From NCBI GenBank assembly GCA_002490425.1, contig DKTZ01000023.1:1-14785 (forward strand): a stretch of DNA of 14,785 nucleotides. The letters run 5' to 3'. This stretch comes from Ruminococcaceae bacterium UBA7217 (GTDB lineage Bacteria; Bacillota; Clostridia; Oscillospirales; Acutalibacteraceae). How positions within the stretch are numbered: the stretch's first letter is position 1; each line of letters starts with the position of its first letter. The position numbers and the translations under genes are program-made. This document shows positions 6,992 to 14,096 of this stretch, in pieces. The notes beneath the pieces were generated by a model. That model was not told where the DNA came from. It ran no database searches and saw only the letters and a program-made list of their open reading frames with translations.

Positions 6992-7893
6992 TTAATAAAA
7001 TCCCCGATTGGCTTTGATAAAGCTAAAAATGTGGTTCTGTCCTGAATTTTCTGAGTTCCGTGCCTTGTTAAGTGGCCGCCGTGGTCGGAAGCGATTACAA
7101 CAAGCCAGTCCTCGCTGTCAAAGGCTTCTCTGCTCTTAATTTCGCACAGAAGCTCATAAGAAAACCTGTCTAAATTGCATACACCTGCGACATAACGGTA
7201 ATTTTCATCGCCAAAGCCCGTGCCGTGTCCGTTGTAATCGGGATTTTCATATATACCCATTATAAAATCGTCGTCACTGTTTATTCGTTCCTTTAAATTA
7301 CTGTGAAGCTCCGTATCCGTTTCAAATTTACAGAAAAGTTGAGAAAGACCGTTTTGCTCGGCATATTCAATTTCTTTAATGTATGTACTGTCAAAATGGG
7401 TCTGCCAAATGGCGCTGAATGAGGTTTTAAAGCCTTTCAGTGCTAAGGATTTCATAGCAGTTGGATAATCTTTATCAAGCGACCATTCAATGCCTTGCCG
7501 CCAATCCTTTTTCATCCATTTGCCGCACAGTGCGGATGCCCACCCTTGTGCGGTGCTTGTTTCCTGTATACAGCCTTTATCGCCGCCGACATAGGTGATG
7601 TACAACCCGCCGTTATCCTTTAACGATGCAATTGCACTGTAAATGTTTGTGTCGTTTTTACCGCTTACCTGTTCGTCGTCGCTTTTAATAATGTATTTCA
7701 TAGCGTCGGCACGGCAGCCGTCCCAGCCGATAAATAGACATTTCGGCTTCTTTTTGCTGTTTTCAAAATGCTTTAATATTATATCGCTGATTACAGTCTG
7801 CGGCAGCTTTGTTTCATAGGTATTGTCAAAAATACCTTTTGCATTAACTGAATGTATATATTTTTTATCCTTAATTCTGTTGCTCTCAAACAT
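6988..7893 (-). CDS. Alkaline phosphatase-superfamily hydrolase (phosphodiesterase/sulfatase-like), cytoplasmic
   Basis: Counting from the ATG at 7893 (301 residues), the full metal-site pattern of the superfamily is present: D58 in FIGWDGCRAD, the nucleophile region TSTAQGW (112-118), D219/H223 in NPDYNGHGTG, D270-H271 in ASDHGG, and H278 in RHGT. An open frame extends upstream to 8076. That would overlap the preceding gene by 131 bp, and its apparent hydrophobic leader is just that gene's His/Cys-rich tail read in another frame, so I prefer 7893. The ribosome binding site is weak (GGGTAA); a TTG slightly upstream is possible. With no leader, the enzyme is probably cytoplasmic and acts on compounds brought in by the coupled transporter. 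Substrate unknown. Confidence 0.8.
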   Translation of the reverse strand: MFESNRIKDKKYIHSVNAKGIFDNTYETKLPQTVISDIILKHFENSKKKPKCLFIGWDGCRADAMKYIIKSDDEQVSGKNDTNIYSAIASLKDNGGLYITYVGGDKGCIQETSTAQGWASALCGKWMKKDWRQGIEWSLDKDYPTAMKSLALKGFKTSFSAIWQTHFDSTYIKEIEYAEQNGLSQLFCKFETDTELHSNLKERINSDDDFIMGIYENPDYNGHGTGFGDENYRYVAGVCNLDRFSYELLCEIKSREAFDSEDWLVVIASDHGGHLTRHGTQKIQDRTTFLALSKPIGDFIK

Positions 7894-7945
7894 TTTATTA
7901 CCCAATAACGATATGTTTAATTTGACAGACCGATTTTTGCTTCTG

Positions 7946-8725
7946 TCAGTGATTTTTGCAATTGCCCTTTCCGCAGCCGTGCTCGCCGCAGGTGTGCGAT
8001 TCACCGCCGTGTTCATGGTCATGGTGAGCACAATGAACATCAGGATTAAATGAAAGACGGTTCTCAATAAACGCATTTACTGCGTCGTCTGCACTTCCTG
8101 ATACGCCGCCGAAAAGCTTAATTCCGTTTTCAGCGAGAGCCGTTTTTGCACCTCCGCCGATGCCGCCGCAAATGAGCACATCTGCTTTTACAGCAGAAAG
8201 AATGCCTGCAAGTGCGCCGTGTCCAGAACCGTTTGTATCTATAACCTGAGTGTTTATAATTTTTCCGTCCTCAATGTCGTACAGCTTAAACTGCTCCGTG
8301 TGGCCGAAGTGCTGAAAGATTTTTCCGTTTTCATAAGTTACTGCAATTCTCATAATATTGTCTCCTTTTTCTGTGTTGAATTTCGTTTGAATTTGCTGTT
8401 TGTAACAGCCGTTTTTATAGCAATAATCCGTATTGCCGCTGCAAAGGTGAAAGTCGCCGCCTGAAATTTGCAGCACTCTGCCGAGAACCAGCGCTGTTGC
8501 CGTCTTTTTTCTTGCGGTTTCATAAATTTTCTGCGCAGTCGTTCTGCCCACGCCGAGCTGTGCACCGCATTCTTCCTGACTTAAACTTTCCATATCAATA
8601 AGCCGTAGTGCTTCAAACTCGTCAACGGTTAAAACAATCGGCTCACCGTTTGTTTCTCCAGTAGGAGAAAACTCAACAACTTCGGGAAAAGAACACACAC
8701 GGCGGCATTTTGTAGGTCTTGGCAT
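7946..8725 (-). CDS. DUF134 DNA-binding domain fused to NifX-like Fe-Mo cofactor/cluster-binding domain
   Basis: The protein has 259 residues. Residues 1-110 match the DUF134 family: MPRPTKCRRVC start, VDEFEALRLIDMESLSQEE, and a helix-turn-helix around 48-79 (AQLGVGRTTAQKIYETAR), plus cysteines C7, C11, C95, C102 and C107. Residues 125-225 match the dinitrogenase iron-molybdenum cofactor family (MRIAVTYENGKIFQHFGHTEQF; LICGGIGGGAK). The tail (about 230-259) is packed with His and Cys and should bind metal. Such proteins are thought to be metal- or redox-sensing regulators or cluster carriers outside nitrogen fixation; no nif genes are present. An AGAGGTG ribosome binding site precedes the ATG. 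A separate ribosome binding site and ATG lie exactly at the domain junction. Confidence 0.9.
   Translation of the reverse strand: MPRPTKCRRVCSFPEVVEFSPTGETNGEPIVLTVDEFEALRLIDMESLSQEECGAQLGVGRTTAQKIYETARKKTATALVLGRVLQISGGDFHLCSGNTDYCYKNGCYKQQIQTKFNTEKGDNIMRIAVTYENGKIFQHFGHTEQFKLYDIEDGKIINTQVIDTNGSGHGALAGILSAVKADVLICGGIGGGAKTALAENGIKLFGGVSGSADDAVNAFIENRLSFNPDVHCAHHDHEHGGESHTCGEHGCGKGNCKNH
8351..8370 (-). promoter_or_regulatory. Internal ribosome binding site and in-frame ATG at the DUF134/NifX junction
   Basis: On the minus strand, AAAAAGGAGA (8361-8370) sits 7 bases before an ATG (8351-8353) that is codon 125 of the fusion and begins a canonical NifX-like domain (MRIAVTYENGK). The linker codons EKGDNI are the ribosome binding site itself. 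A free ~135-residue NifX-like protein could be made besides the full-length fusion. Confidence 0.65.
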
Positions 8726-8746
8726 CTCGTCACCTCTTTAAATGTT

Positions 8747-8775
8747 ATTATAATGCAGTTTTCGGCATATGTCAA
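8747..8775 (-). promoter_or_regulatory. Consensus sigma-A promoter of the DUF134-NifX gene
   Basis: Perfect -35 TTGACA (8770-8775) and -10 TATAAT (8747-8752) with a 17-base spacer on the minus strand. The -10 lies ~21 bases before the start codon, so the 5' leader is very short. The promoter probably also drives the downstream hydrolase and transporter genes. Confidence 0.92.
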
Positions 8776-9082
8776 TAACTAAAGCACCAAACAAAGTTTT
8801 CAAAAATTATAACCGCAATTTAGTGGAGGTTTTCTTATTTTGCTTTTAGGTGTGTGAATTATACTAACAGAAAAAGCGTCAGCAAATGTAAAAAAACTTT
8901 TGCACTTTCGGGCTGCGATGGACTGCCGATTTTTTTCAACTGGTATTTATGCATAGTAAAACCGTAGAAAATTATAGATATTTCTAAAATTATGCCTTTT
9001 AAGTCTTGTACGTAATTTGAGTGTGAAGGCTCCTGCTTATAAGAGATTATTAAAAATGCACCTTACAGTCGAGCACAAGAGC
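8776..9082. other. AT-rich stretch with no supported gene
   Basis: About 307 bases between the DUF134-NifX promoter and the tRNA terminator. I see no open frame with a ribosome binding site, no intact RNA gene and no strong hairpin. A short C/G-rich patch followed by seven T on the plus strand (about 8910-8937) does not fold well enough to call a terminator. Confidence 0.6.
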
Positions 9083-9123
9083 AAAAAATAACGCTGAACT
9101 CAAATAAAATCGAGTCCGGCGTT
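9083..9123 (-). terminator. Rho-independent terminator of the disrupted tRNA gene
   Basis: The minus strand has a 12-bp stem (one mismatch, one G-U) between AACGCCGGACTC and GAGTTCAGCGTT, a 10-base loop, then ATTTTTT. It begins 4 bases after the tRNA 3' CCA end. It is the normal terminator of the chromosomal tRNA whose 5' half is missing here. Confidence 0.88.
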
Positions 9124-9127
9124 ACGC

Positions 9128-9166
9128 TGGAGCTGATAGTCGGACTCGAACCGACGACCTCGGGTT
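9128..9166 (-). pseudogene. 3' fragment of a tRNA gene (probably tRNA-Thr): attachment-site half
   Basis: Read on the minus strand, the fragment contains the 3' side of an anticodon stem (ACCCG), variable loop AGGTC, a perfect T-arm (GTCGG, TTCGAGT, CCGAC), the acceptor strand TATCAGC, and TCCA. The acceptor strand predicts a 5' end of GCTGATA, as in Firmicute tRNA-Thr genes, but the upstream sequence has no D-arm or 5' acceptor. The match stops at about tRNA position 38, in the anticodon loop, a usual crossover point for tRNA-targeting integrases. The intact, reconstituted tRNA should therefore lie beyond the right edge. The isotype is an inference from the acceptor sequence. Confidence 0.82.
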
Positions 9167-9245
9167 GTTGGTAAGGGTGTATTTTTTATAACATATCCTT
9201 AATTTCCTTTCAAATAGCATATTCCATAGTGTTTAATCTAAATGC

Positions 9246-10754
9246 CTATTTCTGAACAAGTACATCATTTATACTGACACCATTTTGGGCAAATATTTTT
9301 GCCAAATTAGTTTGAAAACAATTTGCATTATAGTTGCTTAGTTTCACAATAATTAGTTTACTTTTTGCTCGTGTGACAGCAACATAATGATTGCATAAAC
9401 TTGAAATATCTGACAAACGATAATCTTCTGCAAAAACAATCACCTGTTCAAATTCTAATCCTTTTGAAGAGTGGAAAGTAATAGCAATATGCTGATATTT
9501 TTCTGGCTCGAAAGCAACGTAGTACTTTTCATCTGTTATTGTTTCATACAATTTCTTCAAGTGTTCATCTTTTGCTGCATAACCTAAATATGTTGCCAAA
9601 TTATTGGTAGCTGAATAAAAACTATCTTCATCATCTATCGATTGCTCTATTTTTTTAAGCATCCGCTTAATAGCAGATACCAATTTGCGGGTTTCATTTC
9701 CTTCAACAGGAATCTCGGAAATCAAATCGTAAGCAGAATATTTTTCAATTATTAAATATTTCGCTATCGAAGAATATAGCCATGCCGTATCTGTCGTAAT
9801 TTCAGCAATAGGCGTTTGAGGTATATAGGTATAATCTACGCCACTTGACGATAGTTCTTCTGCTCCTAATCTTGCGTTATCATTACTAAATCGTAATAGT
9901 GCGGACTTTTTGTTGGGGTCTATATATTTCAAAACCTCTGATGACCACGCTGTTGTTGTAGTAGATAACCAAACAATGTTATCTAATTCTTTTATCGGGG
10001 AATATAAGTTGCGTGTTTCCTCATATAACAAATTTGAATAATTCTGTATCTGTTTGCATGAGCGAAAATTATCTCTCATAAATTTGGTGGTAAAATTGTT
10101 CTTGTTCCAAATACTCATAAACGCTTCTGGATATGCTCCACGCCAAATATAAATGGATTGTTTTTCATCACCAACTACAAATGTCTCAATCCCCAATGTG
10201 TCACATATATACATAAACAATTGATGCATTGATTTATCGCAATCTTGGTATTCATCAATATATATTTTAAAGTATTTTGCTTGAAGAAACAATCTGCAAG
10301 CAACAGATTTCTCTACTATTTCTTGAGCTAACTCAAAAATAAAGTTCTTCTTGTTATCAGTGTATGAGCAAAGGATTCCTTCTGTTTTGATTTCCTCAAT
10401 AGCAGCTTGGAATGTATCAACTTTTGCTTCTTTTGAATAATCAGTGCTCATGTCCAAGTCATAATCAGGACCATATACATCCTTTATAAAAGGTTTTATG
10501 ATTTCTTCAATCACAAAGCTATTGTTTGTACCAATAAAATGTCGGGTAACATCGACTGATAATCTATCTTTGATTTCTTGAGCTGCTTTAATTGTAAATG
10601 TAATTGCAGCAACTACTTTGTGAGTGCGGTTTTCATTTATTTCTTTTGCAATTTTGCTGACCATCGTATGTGTTTTGCCGGTACCAGCACTAGCTCTAAC
10701 AATCAAATTCCCAGGAGTATTTACGATTTCTTCTTGAATAGGAGATAGGTTCAT
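9246..10754 (-). CDS. gajB: Gabija anti-phage system helicase GajB (UvrD-like, SF1)
   Basis: The 502-residue protein shows all SF1 helicase motifs: Q-motif Q7, Walker A ASAGTGKTH (21-29), TFTIKAAQEI (52-61), DEYQD (167-171), VGDEKQSIYIWRGA (194-207), DNFRS (228-232), TFHSSKGLEF (426-435) and YVAVTRAKSKL (457-467). Length and landmarks such as HFIGTNNSFV, FIKDVYG and YFKIYIDEYQD closely resemble GajB (~494 residues), from memory of the B. cereus protein. GajB joins the GajA tetramer and is thought to sense nucleotide depletion or DNA ends during phage infection. I chose the ATG at 10754 over 10775 because AAAGGAGG lies 7 bases before it and it overlaps the gajA stop by four bases (ATGA). No terminator is evident before the tRNA scar. 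Confidence 0.93.
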   Translation of the reverse strand: MNLSPIQEEIVNTPGNLIVRASAGTGKTHTMVSKIAKEINENRTHKVVAAITFTIKAAQEIKDRLSVDVTRHFIGTNNSFVIEEIIKPFIKDVYGPDYDLDMSTDYSKEAKVDTFQAAIEEIKTEGILCSYTDNKKNFIFELAQEIVEKSVACRLFLQAKYFKIYIDEYQDCDKSMHQLFMYICDTLGIETFVVGDEKQSIYIWRGAYPEAFMSIWNKNNFTTKFMRDNFRSCKQIQNYSNLLYEETRNLYSPIKELDNIVWLSTTTTAWSSEVLKYIDPNKKSALLRFSNDNARLGAEELSSSGVDYTYIPQTPIAEITTDTAWLYSSIAKYLIIEKYSAYDLISEIPVEGNETRKLVSAIKRMLKKIEQSIDDEDSFYSATNNLATYLGYAAKDEHLKKLYETITDEKYYVAFEPEKYQHIAITFHSSKGLEFEQVIVFAEDYRLSDISSLCNHYVAVTRAKSKLIIVKLSNYNANCFQTNLAKIFAQNGVSINDVLVQK

Positions 10755-12430
10755 TCGGCAACCTCCTTTAAACATGCAAAGTTATAATGTTCATATATGG
10801 TTCTGCAGTCTTCATCTGAGAGTTTTTCAACCAGTTCCACCATATGATAGTGCTTGGCATCTTGTAAATAATCAACAGGTAAAGTCTCATTGAGTAAATC
10901 CACCAACCTATCATGCATAACCTCATCTAAATCATTTTCTAAGTCTACTTTTGACAAAAAGATATGATATTCGCTTCGTATTTCATCTAATGTCTTTTGA
11001 TTTTCATCATATAAAGTCCTTTTTGCAGAAATAGAATTTTCTTGAAGTTGTTTTGTAGGCAACAACTGCTCTCCAATATATTTATTACAGCGTGAGAAGC
11101 CTAATACGCTGTATGTACCTTTGCCCTTTACTGCTCTTAAATCATTGTCAGTTTTAATGATATTAAATATTTCAAGTTTATCTAAGATAGAAAAATACAT
11201 ACTAAACCCTACACCATCAACAGGCAAGATATAAATTCCATCCGCTTCATAAAACGGATGTACTACTGACAGAATTTTACTGAAAAGCATATGCTCGGAC
11301 GGTCCTTCTACTAAAAGAACTTTGTTTGCAAAAATAGCTTCAGATAAACAGCGATTTAACATTTTTCTCGCTTTTTCATAATTCTCTGGAACTTTGTAAA
11401 AAGTACTGATTCCATTGATTTTTCTGTCACTATATATCCGCACTAAATTCACATCATCCATTTCATAAAGAACAAAAGGTGAATGTGTTGTAACAAACAG
11501 ATATGTGTACTTGGTATCTGTAAAAAGTATTTGAGACAACGCAATTTGCATAGATTTGTGCAAATGATTTTCTGGCTCCTCAATTAAAAAGAGTGTTATT
11601 TTTTTCTCTGTATTTTCATCCGCTAAAATATCAAAAATCGAATAGGCTAACAGCTTTTTCCGTCCTTCTCCGGCAGTTGGGTACAGATTTTCATCATTAT
11701 CTTGTTTGATATATGGGATAATATTTGAATATAGTCCTTTTACAGCAATCTCAGATTTGATTGATACTGAGATTCCTTCATCACGGAACTTTTTATATTC
11801 TGGCGTAAGTTTTTCTTCAAATTCCACAATCCCTGATAAGGAAGATATATGAGAATTTAATTCATCGACAGCCTTTTGAATATTCGCCAAGGCTATCTTG
11901 TCGTCATCATTTTCGTTTTTAATGAGTTGACTTACATTCTTTTTGAATAAGGAGTATAAATCCACATATGAGTCGATATAAATCACATTAAAAACATAAT
12001 CTATTTCATAAAGATATCCTCGTTGTTTCATTTCCTGAAGATTGTCTAAATCTCCACCCCAATATAGTATTGGCAGCGCAAGCAACTCGCTTTTACCATA
12101 TTCGGCGAGTAATTTTATATAGACCTTATCATGCGTGCTTTGTAACGCCCCTTTGAGTTGAGCACGGAGTTTTTGACAATCGCTATTAGCAGTGTCGCTT
12201 ATGTCTAATGTCACAATAATCTCAATCGGCTTTTCAATCTGCTTGTTATGGAAATCGGAGTCCGAAAAATTTAGCTTTCGTACATCTTTGTCAAATACAT
12301 AACGCAGTGCATATAAAAAATTAGTTTTACCAACATCGTTTAACCCAAAGAAAATATTCTTGTTTGATAAATTCAGCTCAATATCCTCAAAGTTTCTAAA
12401 ATTCTTAATCGTTATAGATTCAAACTTCAT
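10751..12430 (-). CDS. gajA: Gabija anti-phage system nuclease GajA (AAA/ABC ATPase + TOPRIM, OLD family)
   Basis: The 559-residue protein is the Gabija endonuclease, which nicks specific phage DNA when ATP/dNTP levels fall. The ATPase half has Walker A GLNDVGKTN (29-37), a signature-like AGEGRKKLLAYSI (253-265), Walker B LFLIEEPENHL (280-290) and the THSP loop (315-318). The TOPRIM half has the catalytic Glu in VLLVEGPSEHMLF (E375), KTDND (D428, D430), VDLEND (495-500) and a late Lys in LQDAKHYHMVELV (K526). The N-terminus MKFESITIKNFRNFE and the end FACLKEV closely resemble B. cereus GajA (~578 residues), from memory. The start at 12430 follows GGAGG and overlaps the abiEii stop by four bases; an upstream ATG at 12442 is less likely. 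All expected active-site residues appear intact. Confidence 0.95.
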   Translation of the reverse strand: MKFESITIKNFRNFEDIELNLSNKNIFFGLNDVGKTNFLYALRYVFDKDVRKLNFSDSDFHNKQIEKPIEIIVTLDISDTANSDCQKLRAQLKGALQSTHDKVYIKLLAEYGKSELLALPILYWGGDLDNLQEMKQRGYLYEIDYVFNVIYIDSYVDLYSLFKKNVSQLIKNENDDDKIALANIQKAVDELNSHISSLSGIVEFEEKLTPEYKKFRDEGISVSIKSEIAVKGLYSNIIPYIKQDNDENLYPTAGEGRKKLLAYSIFDILADENTEKKITLFLIEEPENHLHKSMQIALSQILFTDTKYTYLFVTTHSPFVLYEMDDVNLVRIYSDRKINGISTFYKVPENYEKARKMLNRCLSEAIFANKVLLVEGPSEHMLFSKILSVVHPFYEADGIYILPVDGVGFSMYFSILDKLEIFNIIKTDNDLRAVKGKGTYSVLGFSRCNKYIGEQLLPTKQLQENSISAKRTLYDENQKTLDEIRSEYHIFLSKVDLENDLDEVMHDRLVDLLNETLPVDYLQDAKHYHMVELVEKLSDEDCRTIYEHYNFACLKEVAE

Positions 12431-13326
12431 AATGACCTCCATCCGCTAATTGCATTCCATTGCTTTTGCCACTCATCCTCATTTATTATCGTATCAAACA
12501 CAGGCTCAAGAAAGTTCTGTATTTCTTTAATAACCGCAGAAAACTCAAGCGTGTCATCTTTTATAGTTTTCAAAAAGCATTTCCACCGTTTCTGCATATC
12601 CTCATTATCAGCAAGAGCGACTACACGCTTAAAGCTATCTTTGTCATAGAGAGTACCCCGACGTTGCAATGTTTCAAATATAGCAGATTGCAATTTCACT
12701 CCGTCAAAATCAAACGTTCTTGAAAGATAATAGATGTCGTAAAAATCCTTCATTCTGCCTGTCAGCTCAAAGCGTTGCAGTATAGCATCGAACTTTTCTG
12801 CAATGGTGCTTTCAAGTGAATAGGTTTTGATAACAGGCGTCTCAAAGTTCGGAAGCTGCGTGTTGATTGCACGTTCTTCAGCGTGGGGAATTATAACATC
12901 ACCAACACCTATGTCAACATTAAACGGTATACGCATATTTTTAATTTGAGCAATAATCTGTGTACTGATGCCGTGATATTTTCTTTGCGGAGAAATCTCT
13001 TCAAAGCCTTTTGCTCGCATCTCTATATAATCGTTGCCTGTCGGCGTGTCGATGATTTTACAAATCAAATCTTTAACATCATCTATTGAATTAGAGTATC
13101 CTCGGAGCAGAAAATCAACATCAATAGTTGCTCGGCTTTCAAAATTGGTTAGAGTATAAATGAACAATCCACCTTTGAGTATCAGCATATCCGCACATCC
13201 GGATTTCGATAATTTCCTCAAAAATTCTTCCTGCACAAAAAGTTGTAGGCATTGCTGATAGCTGATACCGGAAGCCTTTGCTTTATTTCTAAGTTTTGCC
13301 AAAACAGATGCCGCAACATCAGCCAT
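12427..13326 (-). CDS. abiEii: AbiEii nucleotidyltransferase toxin (type IV toxin-antitoxin)
   Basis: The 299-residue protein belongs to the AbiEii/AbiGii family of DNA polymerase beta-like nucleotidyltransferases, cytoplasmic enzymes that poison translation, in studied relatives by modifying tRNA. Motifs are intact: LKGGLFIY (50-57), the metal-binding DVD (D69, D71), a third Asp in FNVDIGVGD (D138), AEKFDA (176-181) and RMKDFYDIYYL (191-201). The ATG at 13326 shares one base with the abiEi stop (TAATG), with GGAG 10 bases upstream. A GTG at 13335 is also open but has no suitably spaced ribosome binding site. It is followed by gajA with a 4-bp overlap, which places a toxin directly in front of a Gabija nuclease. 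Confidence 0.92.
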   Translation of the reverse strand: MADVAASVLAKLRNKAKASGISYQQCLQLFVQEEFLRKLSKSGCADMLILKGGLFIYTLTNFESRATIDVDFLLRGYSNSIDDVKDLICKIIDTPTGNDYIEMRAKGFEEISPQRKYHGISTQIIAQIKNMRIPFNVDIGVGDVIIPHAEERAINTQLPNFETPVIKTYSLESTIAEKFDAILQRFELTGRMKDFYDIYYLSRTFDFDGVKLQSAIFETLQRRGTLYDKDSFKRVVALADNEDMQKRWKCFLKTIKDDTLEFSAVIKEIQNFLEPVFDTIINEDEWQKQWNAISGWRSL

Positions 13327-13934
13327 TACAACCACACTCCAATTAATTCTTTAACCTTTTTCTGCACACGTAATTTTTTTGCATAAATCATAAGATTTGG
13401 GATATTCTTTTTCGGGTCATTCACATACCCTTGTATTGCTTTATTGAAAATTTCTCTATCCATTTTGCTCATATTTTTCAGAACATCACAAATTGTACGG
13501 TCACGGTCATAAATTCGCACTTTTGTAAAATCAATTTCACCCGTTGTTTCACCAAGCGTAACCAAATCAGACTTAACACGATATGCTTTAATAAACGGAT
13601 ACTCTATATTGGTTCGCAATTTTGAAACATTTCTGTCAATGGCAAAATTCCACTCAGCAGGGTTTCTATCGGTGTATTCATAATAGAACAGAGCAGTTTC
13701 CATACAAAGAACCGCATCGGGGAACAAACTATTGATGATAACTATTTCTCCGGCGTCGCAGTTTTCAACCCAATGATAATAACCCCGTCTTATTCTTTCA
13801 ATAAAACCCTCATCTAAAAGCTGTTTAATATCTGCATAATATAGCTTAGCTTCAAGAAGCTCAGCAGTCGTCATTACATAGTGATGTTGATTGAACAAGT
13901 CTTTCACATTTTTTATATCATTTTCACGAAGCAT
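13326..13934 (-). CDS. abiEi: AbiEi-family antitoxin and transcriptional regulator
   Basis: The 202-residue protein has an N-terminal winged-helix domain (about 5-57: HHYVMTTAELLEAKLYYADIK, then the wing ERIRRGYYHW) and a C-terminal domain (about 60-202) with RDRTICDVLKN near 144-154, as in AbiEi antitoxins. Characterised AbiEi proteins repress their own promoter through the N-terminal domain and neutralise AbiEii through the C-terminal domain without direct complex formation (type IV). I chose the ATG at 13934 because AGAGGTGG lies just upstream; the ATG at 13961 has none. It is the first gene of a four-gene operon, so its repressor activity would also control gajA and gajB. Confidence 0.9.
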   Translation of the reverse strand: MLRENDIKNVKDLFNQHHYVMTTAELLEAKLYYADIKQLLDEGFIERIRRGYYHWVENCDAGEIVIINSLFPDAVLCMETALFYYEYTDRNPAEWNFAIDRNVSKLRTNIEYPFIKAYRVKSDLVTLGETTGEIDFTKVRIYDRDRTICDVLKNMSKMDREIFNKAIQGYVNDPKKNIPNLMIYAKKLRVQKKVKELIGVWL

Positions 13935-13982
13935 TTCTCCACCTCTGTTTAATTGCCTCATATTTATTATTCGATAGGGTAC

Positions 13983-14027
13983 TTTACTATATTATATGCG
14001 ATTTTTATACAGAAAGTCAATAGTAAA
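13983..14027. promoter_or_regulatory. Candidate AbiEi operator: 8-bp inverted repeat bracketing the promoter
   Basis: TTTACTAT (13983-13990) and ATAGTAAA (14020-14027) are perfect reverse complements 29 bases apart. One touches the outer edge of the -10 and the other shares one base with the -35. Known AbiEi proteins repress by binding inverted repeats in their promoter, so this is a natural candidate site. The role is inferred. Confidence 0.5.
13991..14020 (-). promoter_or_regulatory. Sigma-A promoter of the abiEi-abiEii-gajA-gajB operon
   Basis: On the minus strand, -35 TTGACT (14015-14020) and -10 TATAAT (13991-13996) are separated by 18 bases. The -10 is 56 bases upstream of the abiEi start. 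No other good promoter was seen inside the four-gene operon. Confidence 0.82.
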
Positions 14028-14060
14028 CTGCCTGCTTGTTTAACTTTTAAGTAGGCAGTT
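14026..14060. repeat. 12-bp stem hairpin between the recombinase gene and the abiE promoter
   Basis: AACTGCCTGCTT (14026-14037) pairs with AAGTAGGCAGTT (14049-14060) across an 11-base loop, with one G-T position. It lies 36 bases after the recombinase stop and ends 6 bases before the -35. No T-run follows on either strand. It may terminate or stabilise the recombinase transcript, or be a further regulator-binding site for the defence operon. Confidence 0.65.
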
Positions 14061-14096
14061 CGCTATAAAAGATAATTGATTTGTCGTGTTATTAAA

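Noticed and set aside
7894..8076. N-terminal extension of the phosphatase-like gene with an apparent signal peptide
   Set aside because: Most of it lies inside the 3' end of the DUF134-NifX gene in another frame, and there is no well-placed ribosome binding site at 8076. The hydrophobic look comes from reading His/Cys/Gly codons out of frame.
9128..9245. Complete tRNA gene on the minus strand
   Set aside because: Only the 3' side from about position 38 is present. The upstream DNA has no D-arm and no GCTGATA acceptor strand, and the anticodon loop is not tRNA-like.
10755..10775. Upstream ATG for gajB giving MFKGGCR
   Set aside because: These codons contain the AAAGGAGG ribosome binding site of the ATG at 10754 and lie inside the gajA end.
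14026..14060. Rho-independent terminator of the recombinase gene
   Set aside because: The stem is good but no run of T follows on the minus strand, so it is listed only as a hairpin of uncertain role.
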